Shown: positions 24,977-36,589 of the stretch, in pieces
Layout of the letters: each line of letters begins with the position of its first letter
Position numbering within the stretch: position 1 is the stretch's first letter
Source of the DNA: Acanthosepion lycidas
Lineage: Eukaryota; Mollusca; Cephalopoda; Sepiida; Sepiidae
Direction: 5' to 3'
NCBI GenBank assembly: GCA_963932145.1
Contig: OZ010578.1
Span: 24,209,153 to 24,273,152, forward strand
DNA: 64,000 bases
The notes under the pieces: generated by a model
Databases searched by the model: none
The model's input: only the letters and a program-made list of their open reading frames with translations
What the model was told of the DNA's origin: nothing
Translations under genes and position numbers: made by a program

Positions 24977-25300
24977 AGACTATGAGAGGGAGTCAAAAAG
25001 CAATGAAATTTGTTTTATTATATCAGAAATAAGGAACACAAACAAACATATCGTACATCAAGATATAGCTATATATCACAGGTCCACATTCCTACTTCTT
25101 AATATAGTCATCACTTGTGTCAATGGCAGTGTTTCTCCTACGAATGACGACGTATCCCAGCTTCGTAAAACGTTGCGGGATGCTGATGTTACCAATTCCT
25201 TACAGCAGTTTCCACTTCTTCATCTCCGCCATCACGTTTGCCCCTCGGTGCCTCTTTCATTGTGTCAAAGGGGATGGAAGTGTGAAGGTGAGTAGAAGAG
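24977..25300 (-). mobile_element. Possible mariner-like 3' remnant
   Basis: The left end GAGGGAGTCAAAAAGCAAT resembles mariner terminal repeats. The adjoining minus-strand translation GYVVIRRRNTAIDTSDDYIK and following residues loosely resemble the mariner transposase C-terminus (CI..GDYFEK). No matching right terminal repeat was found. Low confidence. Confidence 0.3.
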
Positions 25301-25785
25301 ATGGATTTATGCTAAGAAAGATTCATACGAAAGTAAACGCAATGATTACGAGGTGGATATTTGAATTTGGTTCGCTGATTTTACATAAACGCTGCCCGTG
25401 CAACCAACGACAAATAGTAACGTAAAAATAAGACTGTTGGGTTTGTTTAATTCCTCTGCTGCTATACATAGAGATTTGTTACATGATATTAGGGGGTCTC
25501 TCATTGGTAGATAAAACCACGTGGGCTCAGAAAATGCTGACCACCACCAAAGAAGGGACCGGACCTGCTCCGAAGTAACACAGAAGAAATTCTCTCCGCC
25601 GACAATGGTACCAGTTACCGAGGGTTTTAAAGGTATCTAGCCATATTGCACCCCACCAGATGGGTAAGTCCACCTGACGTATTCTCTGTATATAGGAAAA
25701 GACATTGTGCTTAACCGTTATATCCATAGGTTTAAATAAATATCTTTATTATATATTGATAAAGTATTCTTATTCATGTTGCTCC
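25301..25785. other. Unassigned
   Basis: Open frames of 60-100 codons without motifs. Nothing recognised. Confidence 0.35.
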
Positions 25786-25789
25786 CAAA

Positions 25790-26545
25790 GTAAAGTGGGG
25801 CTAGCACAATAACATGAAAGGAAGGCTTGTCAAAAATGAACATGTCAACACTTTTATTCACTCTAATAGCTGCATGATTGTTAGCAAAAGGGACAGCCTA
25901 ACATGCAAGTTACATATTGGAGATACCAAAATCAAACAAGTACGGAAATTTAAATATCAGCAAGTGTGCTAACAGAGGATGGAAAATGCGACACTAAAAT
26001 CCGCATTTCCGATAGCCAAAGATGCCATTCGAAAACTAAGAAAAATATTAAGAAACAGGAAAATTTTGTTAGAAACAAAAAAAAAGAAAGAACTGAACTG
26101 TCACGTAATATCAGTCACCCTATATGGCAGTAAATGCTGGACAATCTCCTCACAGATGTAGAAGAGATTTGAAACAACAGAAATATGGTTTCACAGTAGG
26201 ATAATGAGAATACCATGGGCCAGACATGTGAACAACAACGAAATTCTAAGGAAAATGGAAACAAAAAAGAAACTTATGCTTAACATCAGGAAAAGAGGGT
26301 TGAAATTTCTAGGGCACAAAATGAGGAAAGAGGGCTTGGAAAATTTGATACTCACCGGGCAGAATGGCAAAATGGACATAGGAAAGCAACGCATAACCGA
26401 GCTAGCGAGCTTGAATAAAATGGTTTAAAAGAGATAACAAAAAGACAAAATTTATTAAGTAGCTACAAAAGACTGGAAATTGTGAAGGGCTATGATCGCC
26501 AATGTCCTGAAGGGACACGGCACATAGAAGAAGAAGGAAAAGAAG
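25790..26545 (+). mobile_element. LINE family C, long RT C-terminal remnant
   Basis: Translated pieces in order: SKRDSLTCKLHIGDTKIKQV, then AFPIAKDAIRKLRKILRNRK, then SVTLYGSKCWTISSQM, then MRIPWARHV, LKFLGHKMRKEGLENLILTG and the DTAH-type end at about 26520. These are the thumb and post-RT region of a LINE ORF. Several stops and frameshifts mark it as dead. It is followed by (GAA)n at 26525-26566. Confidence 0.8.
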
Positions 26546-26669
26546 AAGAAGAAGAAGAAGAAGAATGATTTCGTATATAGTGGTATGACAAATAAGAACG
26601 TCACAAACATTAAGCATAAGTGACTTTTGCGTGCAACTATATTCGCTTTGATCGCAGCGTCCTTAAATA

Positions 26670-26770
26670 TTAGGTTGGTGCAAAAATAATGACGTAATAA
26701 TGCCGTTTTTTGACGTATTTTTAACGTCAAAAAACAACATTATTACGTCATTATTTTTGCACCAACCTAA
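26670..26770. mobile_element. Palindromic mariner MITE, copy 2 (101 bp)
   Basis: TTAGGTTGG...CCAACCTAA with TA target duplication at 26668-26669 and 26771-26772. Two substitutions break the palindrome. Confidence 0.92.
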
Positions 26771-26772
26771 TA

Positions 26773-27084
26773 CTTACATTTTGTTTTCAAATATCTTAAC
26801 TTTTGAGCTCATATAATTGTTTTCAATCATCAAATTTTTGCACGTGCTTCAGATTAGCTGGAAAGGGAAAATGCAATTATTTCCAAATAATTGCGATATT
26901 ACTACGAAACAATCAGTGGATGTTACACAAAGGACAACGAATGATTATCACACGAGTAAAATTGAAATATAATTTAACCATCGAATGTTGTAAATTTTGG
27001 CATTTACTCTGCATGTCATGCATTGAAAATTAGGAAGATTGTCAGTGATCATGAATTAATGCAAGTTTTACAAACAAATTAACA
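26773..27084. other. Unassigned
   Basis: Nothing recognised. Confidence 0.35.
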
Positions 27085-27300
27085 CGGAAAGTGAAATAGC
27101 AGAGCCGAGTTCAAATTCCTGTCTGTTCTATTCAATTTTGCACAAATGCATTTGAAAAAAGGCTTGCATTTATCTGTTCTCATCCTTCAGTTATGGATTA
27201 AATAGCAGGGTAGACTAGGTTCTCTCAGCTTCGGCAGTCGCCAGTCTAAGAGAAGAACTATTCTGGATTAAAAAAAAAAAAAAAAAAAAAAAACCGTGGC
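27085..27300 (+). mobile_element. tRNA-derived SINE with A-run
   Basis: GAGCCGAGTTCAAATTCC (B box) at about 27102, then the body CAGTCTAAGAGAAGAAC. Truncated by an A-run at 27271-27292. Confidence 0.65.
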
Positions 27301-27524
27301 GAAGACAATGGAAAAACATTCTCCTTATAAAAGGGATTGTCAATGGTCAAACGCTACTGATTAAATAGGGTTATGTATAATTTCCTTGCTTCAAGAATTT
27401 TGCCATTTGATGATTGGAAATGTTAAGAAAGAAACCTGAACGGGAGAAGTTCACCAAATCTGCGCATTACAAAACCGATTGTTGAAAACTGAACAGAAAG
27501 TGATTAATATTGAGAAGTGGGCAA

Positions 27525-27613
27525 ATCTATTTTTTCTTTTCTTTTCTTTTCTTTTCTTTTCTTTTCTTCTTTCTCTTTTCTACTCATTGATATTAACCAC
27601 ACTTTCTTTCTTT

Positions 27614-27653
<40 letters not shown>

Positions 27654-27790
27654 TCATTTTCTTCTCCTTAATATTAATATATCTTTCTTTTTCTTTTTTT
27701 TCTCCTCGTTAATAAATGCTGCTTTTTCCTTTCTTTTTTCTTTTCTTTTCGTTAATATTAATGTCTTTCTTTCCCTTTAATTTGAATATT

Positions 27791-27850
<60 letters not shown>

Positions 27851-27902
27851 GTTAATATTAACGCTTCTTCTTTTCGCCTCTCCCTTAATATTAATGCTTT
27901 TT

Positions 27903-27966
<64 letters not shown>

Positions 27967-28089
27967 TCACGTTAATATTAACTCTTATTCTTTTTCCGTC
28001 TCCATTAATATTAATGTTTCTTTTTTATTCTCGTTAATATTAACGCGTCTTTGTCTTCTTCTTCCTCCTTCTCCGTTAATATTAATGTC

Positions 28090-28128
<39 letters not shown>

Positions 28129-28500
28129 GTTTATTTATTTATTTTTTCCCGTTAATATTAACACTTTCTTCTTCTTTCCTCTTCGTTAATATTATCTCCT
28201 TCTAACGTTTTCCTTTTTCTCTTTTCTAATTCGTTTCTTCTCTCAACCATGTCTCTTCATTATTTTTTTATGTCATTTTTCTCTTCTCTCTCTCTCTCCC
28301 CCCCCCCTCATTATCATAGTCTTTTTTTCTTATCTTTTTCCGGGTATCTGTGTTCTTTGTTTCTGATTTTTCCATCATCATCATCCTTTCCTTTCTCATT
28401 TTCTCTGCATCTTTTCCTTTACTTTCTTTTTCGTCCTCTTTTCTCGTCTCTCACTGCGTGTTTTTCTTTCTTTCTATTCATCGTCTCTTTTTTATTTTGC
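27525..28500 (+). repeat. CT-rich tract punctuated by TTAATATTAA palindromes
   Basis: Runs of TTTTC and (TTTC)n are interrupted by about a dozen copies of GTTAATATTAA(C/T) or close variants, near 27588, 27668, 27709, 27751, 27851, 27885, 27971, 28005, 28033, 28075, 28151 and 28184. Spacing is about 30-85 bp. The motif is itself palindromic. Plus-strand F/S/L-rich open frames are artefacts. CT-rich sequence without the motif continues to about 28500. Confidence 0.85.
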
Positions 28501-28599
28501 TTTTCACTTGAAAAAAAAGAAAAAGAAAAAGAAGTAGTGATTCCTTCATTTTCCGTCAATAAACTGTTTCTCCGATTTTCTTCTTCGTCCTCTTAACTT

Positions 28600-29990
28600 T
28601 TCAGGTTCAAATGAGCTCGCATCCTTTTCCGTGAGAAACACGTGTATAGAAATCCAGGTGTACCATTCTTGCTGCCACTCGTGTTAAGCGTCTGTTGCAT
28701 TTCAAGGATTTTTCTTTCACGCTAAACTCAAAGAGAACTTTGAATCAGGTGCAAAACAATCGCGACAGATACAACACCGATTTTCCTGTAACCGACGAAT
28801 TTTTTAGGCCAAACGAAAATACGAAAATTATCCTAATATATTCCTTCAACAGAACTACCACGGATATTGCTGATAATGTTTACTATCTTCTCCAGCTTAA
28901 TTTTATTTATTGCAAGTAAATTCTGAGAAAGGTGCAGTTGCCAACGTTGGGTGGGGCATTTATCTACAACGTTCTTTAATACGCGATTTAATTTCTGTCT
29001 ATATTTCTGAGATGAGGTGTTATGTACACTATTTACATTATTCGGACTATTGTCCTCATCTTTGTTGCCATATTTATCACAACGTTTCGGCCGTTGTACG
29101 CTCTGGCCTTCTTTAGGTGGTTGGAATGTCGAACTGAACCCTTTATTTCGCTCACTGGGGTAGACTGTTTCAGTTCCACGTACCATGTTTAATGGATGTC
29201 AGTTATCAGTTATCTCCTGTTAATTTCCCTCTCCACGTTCTCCACTGTCTTAACCGAATCTAATCAACGCCTTCATCCAATGTGCAATGTGTCATTGAGG
29301 ACATCTGTGTATGAATTTCTGGGTATTATAAACCTAATGTCTTCAGCAATCATTTTTAATCAGTGCTCATATTGCAATTTTGCTGTTATCATTGCATATT
29401 TTTTACCAGAGCTCATTTTGCAATTTTGTTGTTATTATCGCTTTTCTCTGGCACTCCTTATTATTGGTTCCCACATTGTATTCATTTCTATGCTTGGTCG
29501 GCTCAGGAGATCTTTGTGACCTAGCATATGTGCTGATTCCTTAAGTTTATGAATTTTCCAATGATGTTCTTTGTTTATGATTTCAACCTGATCCCACAGA
29601 GGGCAGTGATCTCCCTTTTCTCTCCATATGTGGTCAGTCACGCCTGATTTTTCCACTTCCCCTCGTGTTACAGCTTTCTGGTGTTCTTGAAGCCTTACCT
29701 TAAGAGGGCGGCCTGTCTCCCCTTTATATTTCTTTCCGCGGCTGCACGGGATAGCGTACACACAGTCTTTAGTCGTGTTCTCACTTCTTACTCGGAAGAG
29801 ATATCTGCGAAGTGTGGTCCAGATTTTGAAAGTTGTCTTGATGTTATATGGACCGCAGATCCTTTTTCTCTGATAACACCTTTACATAAGGTAGGCAGAC
29901 TATTTTCTGAGTGTTGTTGTCCTCCATTTGTATCCGCCTATCCCAGTTTATTGGGGCTGCTGCACCGAGGAAAAGACATAAGTGGCGACC
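28600..29990 (-). mobile_element. Penelope-like element, GIY-YIG part and 3' tail
   Basis: Minus-strand order: IVCLPYVKVLSEK (post-RT linker, about 29910-29870), then LRRYLFRV, then the GIY-YIG endonuclease (29761-29435: MYAIPCSRGKKYKGETGRPL, then VRLQEHQ, SGVTDHIWREKGDH). The tail follows at 29186-28833 with YPSERNKG...PKRCDKYGNKDEDNS. The GIY-YIG nuclease is the hallmark of Penelope-like elements, where it nicks target DNA. The RT domain is absent, and frames are interrupted. The tail carries the CTAAAGA...GAAAC hammerhead-like core at 29117-29085. Exact ends are not defined. Confidence 0.75.
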
Positions 29991-29994
29991 CAGA

Positions 29995-32546
29995 GACATT
30001 AGATAAAAATTGGTCAGTATAAGTATATTTTCCTCCACTGTGCTTAGCGAATATTTCCTTTGGACTTGGGAGGGGATAATGGGGATCCTTTAGGGCGTTG
30101 TTCAGCCTGTAGAGAAGTCAGCACATACACGAATTTATTTGCTCTTTTTTTTTAAATCTAAACTGTGGGAGATTCCCATTCATTATATTCAACCTTTCCT
30201 GTTTCCTCAAATCGATTCAACTCGTCAATTTGATTTAATGAGGCAAATGTAACGTTACGTTTTTTTCTTAAAAACTGGGTTTACGTCTGGCTTTAACTCA
30301 AACTTAGTAGACATTTTTGCGCAATTTCCTAGTTCTCCACAGAAAACGTCAGAAACATTTTTTTTAAGTTCACCTTTCTACTTTTCTGCTTCGTCAGTTA
30401 AATTTTCGACTCTTTGACATAATGAATTTGTTGCGGACCCGGTGTGTGAATGTGACTAATGCAGTGCTGGCGTACGAAAAAGGTGGCCTTGTGCCAGACA
30501 CTACACACGACTACCGGATCCACAAACAAAGTAATAAGGAGAGGAGAGAAAGAGGAATATTATATAAATATTCAGCTCGTGTTCTTTCTCATACTAAATT
30601 TCACAATCTCCTGGATGTTAAAAAGGAAAAAGGGTCATATCAACGTGCATAAGAAGGAAGAAAAATTGGTAGGCGCAAAGAATGACTGAAGCCAGACTTG
30701 CAAATAAACACAATTACAATTTTATTTAATAATCAACAAGTAGATTGTCTCGTACGTGGAGACAGAGATTAAACTGTTGTAACTTGCAAAAAGACTATGA
30801 GGCAGTCAAAAATAGTTCATCCGATTTTTGCGCCAAAAAAGAGGAAACAAGATGGCTTTGGCGGGAACAGTTTCTCTGTGAGAAAGTTCTGGAAGGATGT
30901 CTGCCCGAGTAATTAGAAACATGAATAATATTGCAAGGAATAAAAATACTCACTGCGTAATTTTGTATTAATGTGAGTGTATGTGAATCTTTTTAAGGTA
31001 ACTGGTTCGCAAGAAAGAAATACTGAGTTCGTTATCAGTTTAGCAATTTTGGTCGAAAAGAATTTTGAGTTGGTTGTTCGCGTCAAGACGAGGAAATAGT
31101 CTTGGAAATGTAAGTGACGACCGTATTGCAGAATATAGTAGTGAGTAGAAATAGTTCGTAAGTTCTGTGCATCAAGACGAAGAAGATAGTCTTGGAAAGG
31201 TGTGAGACGACGTATTGGAAATTATGGTCGTGAGTGTAGGAATGCTCGTAAGCTGTTCACATCAAGACGAAAGTTAGTCTTGGGAAGGCGTCAAATATCC
31301 CAGCTCGTTTATGGTTAGGAGCGTGGGGTAATTGTGTTGTTACAGCTTCGAATCAGAACAGCAACTGATTTGAAATCAAAACGCCGGTCTCTCGTGACGA
31401 AGAACTCATCGCGCGGGAAAAAAAGCAAATTTCAAACATCAGTAGCAGCCAATTCCGAGGGAGTCGGCAACACTATCAGCAGCAGCTGGCTCACCGACGG
31501 TTACTACTATATCTAGCTACACGAGAAGGGAAGGGATGCAATCCGCGCATGCGTACGTCTAAATATTGCTGTGGAAAATGTTAGGCGTTCCACAAATTAA
31601 TAGGCATATCCCAAAGTTGAAACTGTTCTAATCAATCAGTCCCGAACAAATTACCCGTATTCTTCATAATATATGCCTTTGGTTTTAAATATTTTACCTT
31701 TGAATGGCACGTTCGTTATAAGTTCGCCCATAAACTTAATATGGTCGCCAGTTACACTTTTAGCTATTCAGTTCGTTCTTAACAAAGTCGGCTCACCCAG
31801 TTTTTTCCATGTTTGATAATTAATTATGGATAAGTCTGAACCCGAATCAAGCTGTAGCCGCATATTTTTGTTAAATATTTGGACTTCAATATATTTCCTG
31901 ATGTTACTACATTCTGGTTCATCAGACTTGGTAATTATCACAAAACTTCTTTTTGTCTTGTTCTTTATTCTGCAGTGGGAACTTTCGTGTCCTAATTTAT
32001 CGCAATTATCATTAAAAGGACAATCTCTATACCAATGTAATTGACCACACCCGAAACATGGTCTTGATGGCAAAGTAACTTTATTATTTTTTGGTTGGCT
32101 CTTTTTAATTTTTCTTTGGCGTATTTTTTTAATGTGAGCCACGCCATTCTGTTCGATGTTTTTCGAATCCTCTCTGACGCTCATGAAACGTTGGCAATCT
32201 TCGGCAACTTGCTGTAAAGTAATGTCGGACTCGTCTACAAGCTTGTTGAGCACCCTACGACGTATTTTGGCGTCTTTCGCTGAAATCAAACACTGGACGA
32301 AAATCAGGCATTTAAAATTATTGGCGCTTAACTCAGCCAATTTGAAGTCATCGCACTGTTTATTAACTACACTTGCGAAAGTTGTATAATCTTCGTCTTC
32401 TTTGCGGGTGAGATTCATGCATTTCATGGAACAGTGACATTATTGGACTGAAGAGTTCTGTTAATGATTGAACCGCCTGTTTAAATTCGCTGGTTTTCTT
32501 AGGCAAAATATAGTTAACAAACTGAGTAGCTTTCCTTTTGTCTTTA

Positions 32547-32551
<5 letters not shown>
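29995..32551 (-). mobile_element. Ty3/Gypsy fossil: gag, protease and RT remnants
   Basis: Minus-strand remnant of an LTR retrotransposon, broken in several places and interrupted by a separate LTR at 30429-31594. Parts in order: gag C-terminal half (32551 leftward), a CCHC zinc knuckle (CFGCGQLHWYRDC) near 32050, an aspartic protease with DSGSD near 31840, then the start of reverse transcriptase with PHYPLPSPKEIFAK near 30060. The RNase H, integrase and clearly paired LTRs are not seen. It abuts Penelope-like sequence on the left. It is older than the LTR that interrupts it. Confidence 0.75.
30429..31594. mobile_element. Solo LTR inserted in the Gypsy fossil (1,166 bp)
   Basis: Begins TGTTGCGG and ends TTCCACA (TG...CA) and is flanked by AATT at 30425-30428 and 31595-31598, a four-base target duplication. 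It separates protease and RT remnants of the host element. A TATATAAATA motif at about 30563 favours plus orientation. Three related 90-bp units begin at about 31081, 31170 and 31260. A solo LTR arises by recombination between two LTRs (established). Confidence 0.7.

Positions 32552-32603
<52 letters not shown>
32551..32603. repeat. (TA)n(TG)n microsatellite
   Basis: TA repeats followed by TG repeats, directly abutting the LTR-like unit. Mirrored on its other side. Confidence 0.9.
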
Positions 32604-34383
32604 TGTGTGACACTATTTAGCTATGGTAATTGGCTAACTAATTAACCATAGAAATTAAAAAGAGGAAAGACTTAAGGCGAGAAAGAGCTATATCGAAAGA
32701 TAGACTGATCGATGTTAAAAAAGAAGATTTTATTTTATTTACGAAGAAAGATACTTTTCGCACGAGACAGAAAATCCATAAGAAAAAGCGAGATATGAGA
32801 TTCTGTCAAAACTGATTAATGTCACGATAAAGGAGTGACGCACCAAGGGAAACAGAATTCAGAAGGAAAAACAAAGTCAACTGACACATGCGGCCATAAC
32901 AAATTTTTGTCTTGGGACCACCACAGAGAGAAGCGATATTAGTTATATTTCAGAGATATCATTTAATTTTAATTCCTGGGTCCAACGAAGGGAGCCATCT
33001 GGTGCCTGTTAGAATTCTGGCATGAGGAAGAAAATCGTATTATTATTGCTTATTCAAACTGTTGACGTTAGACACAACGTCTCGAAAATGGACATTTGGT
33101 GATAAGAGGATTTTAAGGCATGAGAAAAATAAAAATTTGATTCTCAGGTAAAATACGGACTTCCCAGCTAAAAGCTGACTTAGCAGAAGAAACCATGTGT
33201 CGTGTTTTGACAGTGATTGATGAGTCGGCAGAGAGAACCGACTAAGTGAATTTTGGGTGTTCCCGAAAGAAAGATGTGATAAGAATTATTTGGCAATCTG
33301 GGAATTGTAAAAGTTTTGGCCGAAGGAAAAAAAGAAGAAAAAAAAAGAAAGATTTTGCAAATAAAATACTGGATAATAATTTCAAGAGGGCCAGTCTAGC
33401 CACACGCACGCTGCCGAGAGATCATTGGTCAAGTGGTAGCATGGGTGATAGGCGAAGGTGAATGTATGAGAAAGACGGAGAAGTTGTTAACATCCACTGA
33501 GGGGATTGGTATGAGATACCAATGTGAGAGAGGAAGAGTCTAGGAGGATAACTCTCCTCCGACCTTCCCTCACGTACGAGGGAGAAACCCCCGAAATGGA
33601 AAGTGATTAATCTTCCAAAAATGGGAAGTAATTAATTTTTCTGGCTTAAGAATAAAGAGAATTCTTGCTGGGAATCGAGAATTATTTGGAACCCAAACCA
33701 CGTCAGGCCCCCACACCGGGTTTTGGTCGGTATCCATATAAACGAACGTCTCGCAGCAGCTAGTTAGTTCCAGCAGTTGATTCGCAGTTGCAGTCAGGCC
33801 GTTGCCTCGCAGAAGCTGACCGAGAAATTCCACGGCCTTCCGATTTAGCCTTCCAACTAAAAGCAAGTTATATTGACGAACGACTTAAGATACCAAAACT
33901 CGCTTAAGAAATGCAAGTGTCACGAATCCATAGAAACGGACTGGGAGAGAAATACACTCCTGTACTCAACAGACGGATAAAGATAATTTGTTATTTCTTA
34001 ACATATTTGAGTTTGCGATATCACCTTTACCCCGGATTCAACTTGCACTACAGCCCGACGCCTGGTTGATTTCATCTACCTAAGATCAAAGTCACAACGT
34101 GGGTAGGTTAGACTTGAGATCAAAGTATTTACTTCAGTAAACAGACGTTGGAAGTGAGCTGGGAACGACAAAGCTGATATCGAACCGGTAACGACCATAT
34201 CGACCGGGACACAGGCTGGTGGCAGCGACAAAGAGTCAACTTCAAAACGCTGGTGGTAGAAACCTTACAGCTTCGCGCCGCAACTGGGAGCTGACCACGG
34301 GCCGACAGCGCAGTGTCACATATTGGCGTCGCGACCATAGGACGTCACATATTGGCGCTGCGACCGCGACCACCGGTGGGTGT

Positions 34384-34389
<6 letters not shown>
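32604..34389 (-). mobile_element. LTR-like unit with perfect 10-bp inverted ends
   Basis: Ends are TGTGTGACAC and its exact inverse complement GTGTCACACA. On the minus strand a TATA-like TTTATATGG (about 33740) and an AATAAA-rich stretch (about 32730-32745) fit LTR promoter and polyadenylation signals. The right part is GC-richer than its surroundings and repeats GCGCCAATATGTGAC twice (about 34315-34365). It could be the 5' LTR of the adjoining Gypsy fossil or an independent solo LTR. No primer-binding site is evident. Confidence 0.4.

Positions 34390-34421
<32 letters not shown>
34388..34421. repeat. (CA)n(TA)n microsatellite
   Basis: CA repeats then TA repeats, the mirror image of 32551-32603 across the LTR-like unit. 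Confidence 0.9.
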
Positions 34422-34584
34422 ATGAAATGGACTAAATCTAACAATTATTTAATATATTTTCTGTTTATACGTTATTTTAATAGATACAATTTATTTACGT
34501 AAATGCGCTGTTTTTAATTAAGCAGTATTAATTACATTTACCATCCTGAATATTCGAGGAATTTCGTAGACAATATGCGTTCTC

Positions 34585-34790
34585 TATAGATAAGTGGTAT
34601 AGTACGTCAGATCAAATGACGATTCCGTGTAGGACATAGGTTCGATTCCTGTTGGAGACAAGGGCAGTCAAAAAGATCCTCAAAAGTTTAACCAGACCGA
34701 GTTGAATTATCTGGTAAGGGGGTCTAAATTTGCCAAAAAAGGCTGCGGAAATCTTAGCTTAGCTTAAAGAGAAAGAACTTGTTCACTTCA
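34585..34790 (+). mobile_element. tRNA-derived SINE
   Basis: A-box-like AAGTGGTATAGTAC at 34591 and a good B box GGTTCGATTCC at 34641, about 50 bp apart as in tRNA genes. A body of about 100 bp follows. The body does not match the 5S-tRNA family. Confidence 0.6.
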
Positions 34791-35129
34791 AACACATACA
34801 TTTCATTTTACAGAAAAAGAGAAGAACTTAAATATTTTAGTACAGAGGTTAGTTTAGTATATTGTTGTGACAAATCTGGTTTGTTAAAGAAGATGGGGGT
34901 TGAGTCTTACGATGTAAATGATTCGCATTTGTTTTAGTTCGAAAAGAAGTCTTAAGTGTGCATTGTTGCATAATGGCAATTTAAACATCTCGATACAAAT
35001 TAGGCACTCACCAAAGGTATGAACATATAGAAAATGTTTTAAATCTTGTCAAATATAGGGAGTACGAGTAGATCCTATGTGTTGACTTAAAAATGGTTAA
35101 TTTTCTGCTAGGACAAGGAGAGTATACTA
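34791..35129. other. Unassigned
   Basis: Nothing recognised. Confidence 0.35.
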
Positions 35130-35208
35130 TTAGGTTGGTGCAAAAATAATGACGTTTTTTGACGTATTTTTTAACATCAAGAACGTCATTATTTTTGCAC
35201 CAACCTAA
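35130..35208. mobile_element. Palindromic mariner MITE, copy 3 (79 bp, short form)
   Basis: TTAGGTTGG...CCAACCTAA with TA duplications at 35128-35129 and 35209-35210. It lacks the inner TAATAATG segments of both arms. Confidence 0.92.
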
Positions 35209-35355
35209 TAAATATCCCTTTGATTATGGGGCAACAGAGCCAAAGAAGAACATTATTTCAAATTTAGCCAAAACGAACATCTTTTACTGCCGGAGAAAAA
35301 AATATAATCAATCCACCTTGAGTGAGCAGAGATCAAATCATATTTCGAATACATA

Positions 35356-35457
35356 TTAGGTTGGTGCAAAAATAATGACGTAATAATGTCGTTTTTGACG
35401 TATTTTTTAACGTCAAAAAACGACATTATTACGTCATTATTTTTTGCACCAACCTAA
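35356..35457. mobile_element. Palindromic mariner MITE, copy 4 (102 bp)
   Basis: Full-length form with TA duplications at 35354-35355 and 35458-35459, only 147 bp from copy 3. Confidence 0.92.
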
Positions 35458-35459
35458 TA

Positions 35460-36350
35460 ACTTCAATATTTCCAAGTTTAAGTTTTCAAAAAATCAAGGC
35501 GAGAATTTTCGACTGTCCACAAATAAGAACATTAATTAATGACAGCAATTTTCCTAAATGTCAAAATATCTGGTTCTCATCTGTGGACTTAATAGAAAAC
35601 TTTTTAGGCATTTATAGAGTTAAGTCGCAATATGAACATAAAAATGCAGTTTTTGAATAACCATCTTTTCACCAATTTCCAATTAATTTAGGTGATGTAA
35701 ATAACGAACAAGGGAAGAGATTCCACCAAGATATCAAGATTATGGAGGAACGGTACCAAGGCCGCTGGGTTTTCCACGTGATGGCTGATTACTGCTCATA
35801 CTTGAGACATGTCATCAACAAAGAAAAAAAAAAAAAAAAAAAAAATTCGCTAGAGAGTCTCGTAAAATAAAATTTTTGCTTCATATCTGTTTGTTTTTAT
35901 TTGAAGTCATTACTATTGTTATGAAGCAATTTTAATGGAGTTTGAATTTCTTTTATTCGTGAAACATTTTTATTTATGCTTGGTGATTGACCGCATCTTG
36001 ATTTGGAGACGTTTTCTATGAAGGTCAAAACATTTATGTAAAAATCGTTTCTAGCAGTAGGGAGACATATAACTAATAAAATTATTTGTAAATATTTAAA
36101 GATTTGTTCAGACTTTAATTTAATTCCATTGCACGGCCTTCTTCAGTTTTATAGTCTGCCTTAACTCGAATGATAATGACCCTTTTCTAAATTAAAGGTA
36201 TCTACAAACATTTTAGAATAGACATTTTCAATTTTTACCTCAATAGATCAGCTCCCAAAAAAACATATTTAAACTTACAAAAATGTTTTTAAAATTCTTT
36301 CCCAAATTTAAGTTTTCTTGCATTATGGATGTCAGTACGATTGCCTTATG
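35460..36350. other. Unassigned
   Basis: AT-rich, with an A-run at 35822-35844. Nothing recognised. Confidence 0.35.
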
Positions 36351-36354
36351 CAGG

Positions 36355-36575
36355 ATCTTTTCCACAGATGCAACGTTGCAAGTTTATCGCTATTTTCATG
36401 ACAAAATATTTAGATGGGCAACATTCTTTAGTTACCCCAGTTTAGACATTTACATCTAATGTACTCTATGATAATTCCACGGAATCGAATCAGCCTCGTT
36501 GCCCGCCCCGGATACCAAATGTAAAGAGATAGTTCCACTCAAACAGCTTTTTTTCCAAAAATTGCTACTTTACGA
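36355..36575 (+). mobile_element. LINE family B fragment
   Basis: Decayed version of the 3140-3350 region (CACAGATGCAACGTTGCAAG, GATGGGCAACATTCTTTAGT, AGACATTTACATCTAA). Directly upstream of a SINE head. Confidence 0.5.
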
Positions 36576-36589
36576 AACAGACGTTGAAA

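Noticed and set aside
27479-28189. Phe/Ser/Leu-rich plus-strand frames
   Set aside because: Translation of (TTTC)n; no coding signal beyond composition.
29681-30022. A plus-strand 113-codon frame
   Set aside because: Antisense to the Penelope GIY-YIG and linker region, which carries the recognisable motifs.
30422-31516. Frames within the solo LTR as genes
   Set aside because: They lie inside a TG...CA unit with target duplications; no motif.
34585-34700. A functional tRNA gene
   Set aside because: Good B box, but stems do not close by eye and SINE body sequence follows.
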